A stretch of 64,000 nucleotides of DNA from Petunia secreta. Lineage: Eukaryota > Streptophyta > Magnoliopsida > Solanales > Solanaceae. Below, in pieces: positions 1-10,656 of this stretch (position 1 is the first letter of the stretch; every line of letters starts with the position of its first letter). The notes beneath the pieces were generated by a model. The model was not told the origin of the DNA. It did no database searches and worked only from the letters and a program-made list of their open reading frames with translations. The DNA is taken from NCBI GenBank assembly GCA_029990175.1, contig JARKIP010000557.1, forward strand, positions 62,001 through 126,000, written 5' to 3'. A program made the position numbers and the translations under genes.

Positions 1-2254
1 CAGCTGGTTGTTGTCTCTTAAATGAGGAGTAAAGACCTCTATTTAATGCTGAAAATTGAAGCCAAAAGGTGGGGCTAAAAGGTGGGGTGTGGACTTGTAC
101 AAAAGTACAAGCCCACACCCCTATACTTGAGTATTTTTGGCTACTTTTCAGCATGGTACAGCAGCTATAAGGCACTATTTCAGCCACCTAAACTGTCCCC
201 TAAAGCTGAAAAAATGTACAAGTTGTGTCCTCTAAAAGGACACCCTAATGTGTACCACTTTTAATATTAAACTAAAGGATAAACTTTAAACAAACCAAAG
301 ACTAATTGGTTCCCAAACCAAACCCATTAAAGAACCAACTATGCAGAAACTCATTCTCAGTACAACCAGACTAGAAAAAGAAGTAAAATCCTAAACTAGT
401 CCTTCCTTCAATCCATGAAGATGTCCAGAAATCAGAATGCCAAACACATGACTAAACTAATCTAAGATCTGCCCCAGATTGAGCTTAAGCTCATTTGAGT
501 TTGAAAGAAGGTCGCACTGACCATTTGAAACTCATAATACTAGCTAATGAGAAAAAACCAAACTTAACAGGAAACTTAGACTATGAAATTAAGAGACTTT
601 TGTGCTTCAAATCTAACTCCCAGTCAAACAAAGCATTACAACACACTTTAAACAAAATTAATGCTTAGATAAAGAACTATCTAGCGGACGACAACACATA
701 GAACAAACTAGAGACTCAAACTGGACTTAGCCAAACAGGCCTAACAATTGAACAAAGTATATGTGTCTTCCTATCATTCTATCTATGAAGGCAACAACTA
801 CACACAATTCTAATGTCTTTTTTTTTCGGGACTGATTTTCATACTTTAAAGATGAAGGATTGATCATTTTGGACAAACAACTCACATATATTAACATACA
901 TATGATGAACTGAACGACTTTATACCAAGCTTGGATCAAGATCTCGTACTAATTCAAAAATGACCAATAATACATACACAAACAAAACATAGCTACTACA
1001 ATTCAACATAATCTTCCTAACTAAATCATCTACTTAACAAGAAAAATAAAGGAAAATAAGGAGATACATTTCATGTCTAACCCGTGTCAAGGCAAAACTG
1101 CCTAAGCCGCCACTGCCTTAGCTGCGTCGCTACTGCCACTCGTGCAGCTGTGTCGTCGCCTCACTGCCTTGACTCATCGTGGCCTTGCCATCGTCTTCTC
1201 ATCGCAACGGTTTCCAACGCCACAAAACAAACTCTCCAGCATCCTCACAGTTTCAATTGTTACAACACCAAACAAACAGCCTCGTCAAATCAACAGCCCT
1301 ATCATGATCTCACTAACTGCCTATTTAACATTGAGAACAGCCTCCCTCCCAAAAGATACCATAAACAGCCATAACAGTCTCCCCACCAATATCGCTACCT
1401 CGACGCCACTAATAAATCATCACAGCCTCCCCACACCAAACTCAACCTCATCTCACGCCATTCCAGAAATGGAAAAAGAAAAAATGAGAAGAAGAAAAGC
1501 AATAAAAGTCAGAAGAGAAACAGAGAATCGGGAGGGAGAAGAAAGAAATTCAGGAAATGGGGTATTGGGAAAACGGGGTACGGGAAGAGGTGGAGAAAGG
1601 TGAGGGGAAAAGAATGAACCCAAAAACTTACCGGAAAGAGCCAAAAGTCGTCGGAGCCCGCTTTTCAAAGTCCGGTCTACGACGAACGGCTTAGATTTTG
1701 AAGAAACTAAGTTGAGAAATGGAATGGGGGGGGGGGGGTCGAGATCTTTCCAATGGTGTATTTTGCTAAATTTTTCGGCCACCACCACGGCGGAGCAGTG
1801 GTGGCTCTGCCGTGGGAGGCGATTTCCAGCCGGCTGGAGAAATTTTGGCAAGGGCTCGGCCAGCTTTGAAGCTAAAGGGGGTGTAAAATGGGAAATTAGG
1901 GGTTTTTTTGTATATATAGGTTGAGTGTGGGCTTGGGTAATGACATGGGCTGACGGGCTTGTGTTTTGGGCTACACATTTTTTTACAACTGGCCATTTAA
2001 AAGGAACTACACTCAAAATTAATCAACATAAGATCACATAATCTACACTAAATATCACAATTAAACATAGATTACAATTAGACACATTTTCGGCAATTTT
2101 CGGCAATTTTCATATTTTCTATCCTAATTAAAGACAAATTTAGCTAAGAATAAATACTAGAAGTCCAGAAAAATTTGACGAGACGTCCTAAGAATCTAAT
2201 ACGACTATTTTGAGCATTTTTTTTAATTTTGTGTGCCAAAATTAGGTGATTACA
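1..2254 (-). repeat. 3' LTR of the Ogre-like element (partial)
   Basis: Matches 18168-20426 almost base for base. In element orientation this is the first 2254 bases of the 3' LTR; the rest lies left of the window. The minus-strand start (TGTAATCACC, at 2254) directly follows the polypurine tract. A TATA-like run is at 1910-1920. A G run (about 1727-1738) is longer than in the other LTR. A 153-codon plus-strand frame at 1142-1603 is kept in both LTRs, but this is expected from LTR identity and is no evidence of a gene. Confidence 0.93.
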
Positions 2255-2270
2255 GCTGCCCCTCTTTGTT
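2255..2270 (-). other. polypurine tract of the Ogre-like element
   Basis: The minus strand reads AACAAAGAGGGGCAGC directly before the LTR start TGTAATC. A purine-rich run at this place primes plus-strand DNA synthesis in LTR retroelements. Its exact contact with the LTR supports the boundary at 2254. Confidence 0.8.
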
Positions 2271-2829
2271 CGGGAACACGAAGAGTTTTCGGACAAAGAA
2301 GTAATCGACAACTTATTTTGGCTTTTCGGTTCTAGCCGAGAGCATGCTTTTCAAAACGGTGACCGTACCTTGAATTTCGGTTCTAACTGAGAACAAGGTT
2401 ACCTACATATCCCCGGACTAAGGAATCAGGTCAGTGTAGTTCCTTACGTGCGGTAGCTGGGACTACCGCATTCAAACAGACACTAGACTCTAAGACAATA
2501 CTAGACAACTAGACTACTAAGACAAATTAGAGACTCTTCTAGACACACTTGGGGCTGATACTAGACACTCTAGACTACTAAGAGGCTGTCGCTGCTGAGT
2601 ACTAGTCGCTTGCTGGTGGTCATGGCTTTTACAAGGAATGGAAATACAAGGAAAAATGTAAAATTACAATCCCTAGCCTAAATCTTCATGCTTCCTTGAG
2701 GTAAATCTTGGCTTGAAAGACAACTCCATCGCCCGTTGTATGGGCAAGCACTATCTGAAACTTGAAATGGTCGCATCATTTTCAAACGGGTCTTGACTTG
2801 AAGCTGGGGATGGTTGCTGTCTTCGAGCA

Positions 2830-3545
2830 GGACTAACTTGAAAAGGGAGTGGTTGCTATCTTTGAGCGCAAATGACGTGAACTAAATGTGAGTGCTATCT
2901 TCTAGCAAAACTGACTTGAAAGGAAATGATCGCTATCTTTTAGCAGATCTTGACATGGAAAGAAAATGACGCTACCTTTGAGCGAAACTGACTTGAAAAG
3001 GAAATGATCGCTATCTTTTAGCAGATCTTGACATGGAAAGGAAATGATGCTATCTTTGAGCGAAACTGACTCGAAAAGGAAAAGATCGCTATCTTTTAGC
3101 AGATCTTGACATGGAAAGGAAATGACGCTATCTTTGAGCAAACTGACTCGAAAAGGAAATGATTGCTATCTTTTAGCAGATCTTGACATGGAAAGGAAAT
3201 GACGCTATCTTTGAGCGAAACTGACTCGAAAAGGAAAAGATCGCTATCTTTTAGCAGATCTTGACATGGAAAGGAAATGACGTTATCTTTGAGCGAACTG
3301 ACTCGAAAAGGAAATGATCGCTATCTTTTAGCAGATCTTGACATGGAAAGGAAATGACGCTATCTTTGAGCGAAACTGACTCGAAAAGGAAATGATCGCT
3401 ATCTTTTAGCAGATCTTGACACGGAAAGGAAATGACGCTATTTTTGAGCGAACTGACTCAAAAAAGGAAACGATCGCTATCTTTAGCAGATCTTGATATG
3501 GAAAAGAAATGACACTGTGTTTTAGCGGGAATTGACTCGAAGAGA
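2830..3545. repeat. tandem array, about 77-78 bp unit
   Basis: The anchor AGATCTTGACATGGAAAG recurs at about 2945, 3024, 3102, 3178, 3257, 3334, 3411 and 3488 (the last copies with small changes). Each unit contains two short stem-forming stretches, GCTATCTTTTAGC and GCTATCTTTGAGC. Edge copies at 2830-2940 and after 3490 are degenerate. Short frames running through the array are by-products of the repeat. Confidence 0.9.
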
Positions 3546-4395
3546 GAATGAAGTTTCGTATGATATCTGGCGTAAATACCCCAATTCAAATGGTCCTAGC
3601 TCTTTCTTGACAACATAGCAAATGTCACACTTACTTTCTGCATCGTGGATACACCCTGTTTCAGATCTTGCAAATAAGCTTAGTGACTCTCGTTCTATTC
3701 CTTCACCGTACTGTGGGATGAACAAACGCCTAAAGCTTCTCCCAAACATATCCACTCTTCATGATACAATTTTGGTATGTCGTCCTTCCGGCCTGATGTG
3801 CGGTGCTGGGCTCCAATTATTAATGTTGATCATGACTTGCTGAGAACTTTTCCATTGTCGAGGGTGTGCCCTGCTCGCTGGAATTAAACTTGAATCCTGT
3901 AAGACAGAGTTTTGCAATTTTCTTTTGTTGCTCATGAGAGGTTAGCGCCGAAAGGGCGAGGAATTAATGGTGAGGCAAGATGTACAAAAATGGAATAAAA
4001 AAAAGTTTAAGGGCGAAAGTCGTTGGGACAGGGAACGTCTTTCTAAAAAGGGAAACTTATCTGGCAATATACTGGCGGCCTTGATGATCATGACATGTAT
4101 CTTGGATGACCTCATCCGACCAGTGCCACTTGTTTGTTGAGAGTTGATCCACGGAAGATATCAAACCATAACCAAGTTGAGGTGACTCTCAAGTCGACTA
4201 GTAGCGCCTTTTCGAGTTTTCGCCAACTAGCCTCTCTCTTTAATCTTTTTCCTCACTGTTTGTCCTGCGGCGCCTTCTCAGGTTTTCACCGACAAGACTT
4301 CTTTCTTTTCTTTTCTTTTTTTTTCTTTTTTTTTTCAATTCAATTTACAACATAAACATCTCTTGAAACATGTGAATAGATGATACAAAAATGAT

Positions 4396-4454
4396 AGAAG
4401 TTTGTTTTTATTTTGTTTTATTTTATTTATGAAATAAAATAAAAACAAACTTCT
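4396..4454. repeat. inverted repeat with A/T-rich arms
   Basis: AGAAGTTTGTTTTTATTTT at 4396-4414 is the reverse complement of 4436-4454, giving arms of at least 19 bp around an AT-rich loop. A long hairpin would form in the element RNA. The right arm runs into the CTGCCCCAGTTTAG block that is repeated 180 bp further on. Confidence 0.75.
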
Positions 4455-4996
4455 GCCCCAGTTTAGCATAAAAAGGGGGATCTAAATTTCGTTTGATGTT
4501 GGCTGCAAACTTGAAGGCAAGTTTTGCGTCAATATGAGACAGGAAAGAATGAACTTTCACTGTTACGAACACAAAGAAAATGGGGAGGAATATTGAATTT
4601 CCTCCATTTTCTTTAAAAAACAAAAACAACTTCTGCCCCAGTTTAGGATAAACTGGGGTCTCTTGTTTTCTTGACATATTCCGTAGGCCTGGAGGCAAAC
4701 CTTGCGCGAATAAAAGTAGAAAGGGAAAGAGGAATTTTCTCTTATTGCGACCGCACCGAAATGATTGCCTACGTATCCTTTTGAGAGGAATCAGGTCAGA
4801 CGTAGCTCTAGGCAAATGCCCAGGTTTTGTTTTTGATGCTTTTCAGTTTCATTTCATTTTGGTACAATTACATTGATTCCCATTGAGAATATGACTCGAA
4901 AGTACAATGTTCAAAATGCTAATAAGGGATACAATTTGGGATAGCAAAAGAGAACAAAATCTTGCATTCATCCCGATTTTAAAAGCCATCTTGGAG

Positions 4997-6171
4997 TCAA
5001 ATGTAGTATCTCTTGACCGCGTTTGCATTGACGGGTATTTCAGTTGTCCTGCCTTCCGGATCTGTAAGGTACAAGGCGCCATTTGGCAATATTTTCTTTA
5101 CCAGGTATGGCCCTTGCCAATTTGGAGCAAATTTTCCTTTAGCTTCTTCTTGATGAGGAAAGATTCTTTTCAAGACTAATTGCCCTTCTTTCAAGTCGCG
5201 GAGGTGCACTTTCTTGTTGTAGGCTCGGGCCATTCTTTGATGATACAATTGACCGTGACAAACTGCATTGAGCCTTTTTTTCGTCAATGAACGACAACTG
5301 TTCCAATCGGGTTTTGACCCACTCTGTATCCTCAATCTCTGCTTCCACGATGATTCTGAGAGACGGTATTTCAACTTCAGCGGGTATGACTGCTTCAGTT
5401 CCATATACTCCCTCCGTCCCAATTTATGTGGCACCATTTCCTTTTTTGTTTGTCCCAAAATAAGTGGCACCTTTCCTTATTTGACAACTATTTGATGCAT
5501 CATCTCTATTTTACCCTTGTCGGGTCCTACATACTTTTAAACCTACCAACAACTTTTTTATTACTCAAATCTTCTCTCTCTTACTTTTTCAAGGGTAAAA
5601 TGGATACTTAACAAGGTCAACCTCTATTTTCTTAAACTCCGTGCCCGGTCAAATGGTGCCACATAAATTGGGACGGAGGGAGTACCAATGAATACGGGGT
5701 TGCACCTATGGAAGTGCGCACAGTTGTGCGGTAACCAAGCAAAGCGAAAGACAACTTCTCATGCCAATCACGAGATCCTTGTATCATTTTCATGATCTTC
5801 TTGATATTCTTATTGGCTGCTTCAACCGCGCCATTTGCCTTTGGTCGGTAAGGTGTGGAATTTCGGTGCATGATCTTGAATTTTTCACACACGTCATTCA
5901 TTAAATGACTGTTCAGATTTGCCGCATTATCAGTAATGATGGTACTTGGGATACCAAAGCGACAAATAATATTAGAATGAACGAAATCAACCACAGCTTT
6001 CTTGGTCACGGATTTGAGAGTCACGGCCTCAACCCATTTGGTGAAGTAATCTATTGCAACCAGAATGAATCTGTGTCCATTTGATGCTTTTGGTTCAATA
6101 GGCCCGATAACATCCATCCCCCATGATGTAAAAGGCCAAGGGGCTGACATTGTGTGCAACTCTAAAGGGGG
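4997..6171 (-). pseudogene. integrase core and C-terminus, broken by a MITE and a frameshift
   Basis: The core runs 6171 to about 5685 with the D,D,E residues visible in context: WGMDVIGP, TIITDNAANLN and NGAVEAANKNIKKI. A 275-bp MITE (5408-5682) interrupts the coding sequence. After it the reading resumes in exactly the phase expected once the MITE and one TA copy are discounted (TEAVIPAEVEIPS). A run of seven T at 5275-5281 then shifts the frame; downstream the other frame carries RMARAYNKKVHLRDLKEGQL, FAPNWQGPYLVKKIL and a stop at 4997. The upstream TGA at 6172-6174 also separates it from RT. No chromodomain is seen, as expected for the Tat lineage. This copy cannot make an intact integrase. 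Confidence 0.88.
5408..5682. mobile_element. Stowaway-like MITE inserted in integrase
   Basis: The 275-bp element starts CTCCCTCCGTCCC and ends with the inverse. By eye the terminal inverted repeats are perfect for 32 bp. It is flanked by TA on both sides (5406-5407 and 5683-5684), the target duplication of Tc1/mariner-type Stowaway MITEs. It has no coding capacity. It must be younger than the host retrotransposon copy or have been carried by its parent. Confidence 0.93.
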
Positions 6172-8776
6172 TCAATGTATCAAATCACCGTGTACTTGGC
6201 ATTGATGACACTTTCGCACAAAAGTAATGCAGTCATGTTCCATGGTAAGCCAGAAGTATCCTGCTCTGAGTACTTTCTTAGCTAACACGTGCCCGCTCAT
6301 GTGGGGTCCACAGTTCCCCGAATGCATGTCATTGAGAATTTTCGTGGCTTCAGTTGCATCCACGCATCTTAACAGTCCTAGATCAGGTGTCCTTTTGTAC
6401 ACCACTCCGCCACTCAAAAAGAAACCGCTTGCCAATCGTCGAAGGGTTCTCTTTTGATTGTTTTCTGCCATTGGCGGATACGTCCCGTCTTGAAGGAAGT
6501 TCTTGACATCAAAATACCACGGTTGACCGTCAATTTCTTCTTCAATCACATTGCAGTATGCATGTCGGCTTTGGACCTGAATTTCTAACGGATCAATATG
6601 GGCTTTATCAGGATGGACAAGCATTGAGGCTAATGTAGCCAATGCGTCAGCCAACTCATTATGTATTCTGAGGACATGTCTAAACTTTAGAACATCGAAC
6701 TTTTGGCGAAGATCGTCCATACACTGCTTGTACATGATCAGCTTAAGGTCTCGAGTTTCCCATTCACCCTTCATTTGGCGTATCAAAAGATCTGAATCTC
6801 CGATCACCAACAATTCTTTGATGTCCATGTCTAGAGCCATACGCAAACCCATTATGCATGCTTCATACTCAGATGTGTTATTAGTGCAACTGAAGCGAAG
6901 TTGGGCAGCTGTTGGATAGTAATGTCCCGTGGGAGAGATGAGGACTGCTCCAATGCCATGACCCTTTGAGTTAGAAGCACTGTCAAAGTACATTTTCCAC
7001 ACGTGCTCTTCTTCATTAATCAACTCTCCGAGCACATCTATCTCCTCGTCAGGGAAGTAAGTCTTCAATGGCTCGTAATCATCATCCACCGGATTTTCGG
7101 CCAAATGATCAGCTAAAGCTTGAGCTTTCATTGCAGTTCTGGTGACATAAACTATGTCAAATTCTGTGAGCAGGATCTGCCATTTTGCAAGTTTGCCTGT
7201 TGGCATTGGCTTTTGAAATATGTACTTCAATGGGTCCATCCGGGAAATCAAATAAGTGGTGTAGGACAACAAATAATGTTTCAGCTTTTGTGCGACCCAA
7301 GTTAGGGCACAACACGTCCTTTCCAACAAAGTGTATCTGGCCTCGCAATCTGTGAACTTTTTGCTCAGATAATAAATTGCCTGCTCTTTCTTTCCTGAGG
7401 CATCATGTTGCCCTAGTACGCAACCAAAGGAGTTTTCGTTGACTGACAAGTACAAAAACAATGGTCGGCCAGGCTCAGGCGGAACCAAAACAGGAGGATT
7501 TGAAAAGTATTGCTTGATCTTATCAAAGGCTTCTTGGCACTCCTCGGTCCATGCAATTGATGCATTCTTTTTCAACAACTTGAGGATCAGCTCACATATT
7601 GTGGTAAGTTGAGCAACGAACCTACTGATGTAATTCAACCTGCCTAGAAAGCTTTTAACATCCTTCTTGGTTCGAGGTGGAGGTAATTCTTGTATTGCTT
7701 TGATCTTTGCGGGATCCAACTCAATACCTCGCCTGCTAACAATGAAACCCAACAATTTTCCAGCAGGCACACCAAATGCACACTTGGCCGGATTCAGCTT
7801 CAGATTGTACCTACGGAGCCTTTCAAAGAACTTTCTGAGATCTCTCACGTGGTCTTCATCAGTTTTAGACTTGATGATCACATCATCCACGTACACTTAT
7901 ATTTCTTTATGCATCATATCATAGAAAATGGCAGTCATAGCCCTCACGTAGGTTGCCCCAGCATTTTTCAAACCAAACGGCATCACTCTATAGCAATAAG
8001 TTCCCCAAGGTGTAGTAAATGCCGTTTTGTATGCATCATCTTCATCCATCTGGATCTGGTGATATCCAGCATAACAATCAACAAAGGATTGTATCTCATG
8101 TTTGGCACAATTATCTACGAGAGTGTGAATATTAGGCAACGGGAAATTGTCTTTGGGACTTGCCTTGTTCAAATCTCGATAGTCGACACATATCTTTGTT
8201 TTTCCATCTTTCTTAGGAACCGGAACAACATTTGCAACCCAAGTAGTGTACTGAACCGATTGAATCACTTTCGCATCCAGCTGTTTCATTATTTCATCAT
8301 GGATTTTCTTGATCATATCAGTTTTGAACTTCCGTTGCATTTGTCTCACTGGAGGGAAACCGGGTTGAATTGGCAATTCGTGGACTATCAATTCGGAACT
8401 CAAACCCGGCATCTCATCATATGACCATGCAAAAACATCTCGATATTTGAAGAGCACTTTCCGAATATCGTTCTTCACTTCAGGTCGGGCATACATGCTT
8501 ATCTTGGTTTCCCTCACATCATCGGGGCTCCCAAGATTAACATCCTCTGTATCAGCCAAATTGAGTTTAGGCTTGCCCTCGTGGCGTTCAACTTCCAGGT
8601 CTATTTCAAAATCAGCCTGTTCCCCATCATATTCAGTATTGTTAACAAATTCCCCAATGTTTTCTTCATCACTTTCAACCTCAACTATGGTTATGGAGCC
8701 AAAATCAAATTGCGGTCCCTGGATGGACGATAAGTTCCTTGAACATGTCATGATATCATGACCAGCAGATATATCA
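6172..8776 (-). CDS. pol: reverse transcriptase, dual RNase H and integrase zinc finger (interrupted)
   Basis: Two in-phase frames (to 7897 and from 7896) are split by a TAA at 7897-7899, two codons before the catalytic YVDD. The first part carries RT motifs (VVPVPKKDGKTKICVDYRDLN, FVDCYAGYHQI, TPWGTYCYRVMPFGLKNAG). The second part starts VYVDDVIIKS, followed by the thumb and the usual gypsy RNase H (FLYLSVNENSFGCVLGQ, about residues 145-265). Next comes a second, archaeal-like RNase H (KMYFDSASNSKGHGIGAVL, EYEACIMGLRMAL, ELADALATLA, about residues 300-430). The end has the integrase HHCC finger (HMSGH...CHQCQVHGD). Dual RNase H is a Tat-lineage trait. The frame stops with TGA at 6172-6174, and integrase follows in the same phase. 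Confidence 0.9.
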
Positions 8777-8968
8777 CTATAGATAAACAAAAGTAGAATA
8801 AAATTAGGAATATGAACAGAGATTAAAGGAAAGCTTGGCTCTTAGGCCTTTCATTAATGAAAAAGGGTTTGAATTACAAAAGGAAAGATGAGAAAAATAA
8901 TACACTTGTCATACAACCCTTAGAATATCCAAGTGTATTCAAAAGAAAACTGTAAAACAACAGTCTAC
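8777..8968 (-). other. putative 192-nt intron between protease and RT
   Basis: On the minus strand the donor ATCTTG|GTAGACTG (GT at 8968-8967) and the acceptor TTTATCTATAG| (AG at 8778-8777), preceded by a T-rich tract, bracket 192 bases full of stops in the polyprotein frame. Removing it fuses a split TG+T codon and leads directly into DISAGHDIMTC in the same frame (192 = 3 x 64). Ogre elements are known to carry a partly spliced intron at this place. The exact sites are inferred from consensus and phase. Confidence 0.75.
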
Positions 8969-10656
8969 CAAGATCCCTTCCTGATAGGGAAGGGAGTTGC
9001 ATTCCAGTCAGTCAGGTGCACGTCCGGGCCAATGTACTGTATTGAAGCATTACTGGAGCCTTCACCCGGTTGTACCATGCAGATTTCAAAGATGCCACCT
9101 AGATCAAATGGAGCATCCTGATTGTCTTCCACTGTGTTGACATTTGTAGCGACAACCTTTGGTTTCATGACATATCCCACAAAAGACTGAGCGAGACAGG
9201 GAATTGGCTTTGGGAGGGACCAAACTTCCGACTTCTTTTTCTTTGCTTGCTTGCGATCAGCTGCTTTTGGCTTGAACCCTAGTCTCCATGTGCCTTGCAC
9301 GCCATTTAGATAAACTGGATTTGCCCTGCCTTGTAGTGAAGATCCCAAACCCTTTCCAAATTGGAAACCATGCTTTAACATTTCAGATGCCATCATTATA
9401 GACGTCTCTGACACTCTTGGGATGGGTATAGGTTTCCCTTCTGTTACCTTTTCCACATACACCACATCGGAGATTTGATACATGATGGTCGGGCGTGTAG
9501 TGACGGCTTCAAGGGCTAGTACGTCCAGGCTATTGTTAAACTGTGAGTCATCCTCTCCATAAACCACGACAGCTTAATTATCCCAAGTAAACTTGACCAC
9601 CTGATGAACTGAGGAGGGTACGGCACAAGCCATGTGAATCCATGGTCGGCCCAGTAACAGATTGTACGATGCATCCGTCTCCATGACTTGAAACTCAATG
9701 CTGAAGGTAGCGGGCCCAATGGTTAAATCAAGATTGAAGATGCCCAAAGATTCTCGAACTCCACCATCAAAAGCACGAACAGCAGAGGAACTTGCCCTGA
9801 TTTTGCTCATATCCACCCTTAGACCCTTCAGTATAGACAGAGGGCAAATGTTCAATCCTGCGCCGCCATCTATTAGAACACGTGTGACATAAGAGTCTTC
9901 ACACTTAACTGAGACATGAAGCGCTCGATTATGACCGATTCCTTCTGCTGGCAGCTCCTCATCGGTGAACATCACACGATTAGTCTCAAATACTCTGCCA
10001 GCAAGTGCTTCCAGATTAGCCACAGTAGTTTTTTCAGGAATGTAGGCCTCATTCAATATTTTCAACAGTTCATTGCGATGTGCTTCAGAGTTCATAAGTA
10101 AAGACAAGAGTGATATCTGAGCTGGAGTCTTTCTCAATTGCTCGACGATAGAATAATCTGTCGATCTCATTTTCTTCAAAAATTCTTCAGCTTCTTTCTC
10201 AGACACCGGCTCTTTGATGGGTCCTTGGTCTTCTCGACCTGGCTTTGCCTTTCTCAATTCTTCCGGCGTAAAACATCTCCCGGACCGAGTTAGACCATTT
10301 ACATCTGCAGCAACCTCCATGATTTCTTTCCCGTTGTAAGACACAATTGTCTTGTTGTAGTTCCAAGGAACAGCCTTTGTACTTTTGACAGGGAGTTGCG
10401 CTGCTTGAATGATGATAACCGGTTCACACTTCTTTGCCTTAACCTCGAAGACCGGAGTTTTCTGGCATGATGCCCCTTGCACAATAAATGTTGGTGCACT
10501 GTCATGAACTTTTTCCTGCTTTGCAGCCGGAATTGTGAAACTTGGCTCAACAGTTGCATCTTGCTTTGCTTTGTTGACAACAGACGCACTTAAATTTCCC
10601 CCGATTACAACAAATGGCTCAGGGCCCTTGAACTGGGGAGGGACCAACTGCCACAA
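8969..10656 (-). CDS. protease plus G-patch region of the Ogre-like polyprotein
   Basis: Two frames (10656-9574 and 9567-8965) are in phase and separated by a TAA at 9574-9576. The aspartic protease is marked by VLIDGGAGLNICPLSIL (around residue 250), with DGG in place of the usual D(S/T)G, as in Tat-lineage proteases, and by NLLLGRPWIH further on. The second part has MLKHGFQFGKGLGSSLQG followed by NPVYLNG, a clear match to the G-patch consensus. The open frame reaches TAG at 8965-8967, but the coding part probably ends at 8969, where a GT donor starts a putative intron. The TAA would cut the product before the G-patch. Confidence 0.8.

Larger units (their letters stand above)
2255..4996 (-). 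other. 3' untranslated region of the Ogre-like element
   Basis: This 2.7-kb region between the integrase end and the 3' LTR has no plausible gene. It holds a 77-bp tandem array (about 2830-3540), an inverted repeat (4396-4454) and two copies of a block with CTTCTGCCCCAGTTTAG (4449-4466 and 4630-4648). A motif like CCTACRTATCC...GGAATCAGGTCAG occurs near 2401 and 4768. A low-order repeat of ACTAGAC...ACTAAGAC lies at 2480-2585, and a T/C tract at 4302-4336. Long variable 3' regions with tandem repeats are typical of Ogre elements. Confidence 0.7.

Noticed and set aside
1142..1603. 153-codon open frame present in both LTRs (also 19309-19770)
   Set aside because: It runs opposite to the element, has no recognised domain and is Ser/Pro/Asn low-complexity; conservation is explained by LTR identity.
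2902..3545. Direct repeats resembling a CRISPR array
   Set aside because: Units are contiguous 77-bp tandem repeats without unique spacers, in a plant retrotransposon.
7897..7899. Stop before YVDD as a programmed readthrough site
   Set aside because: It sits inside the RT catalytic domain, where no element is known to need readthrough; other stops nearby fit decay better.
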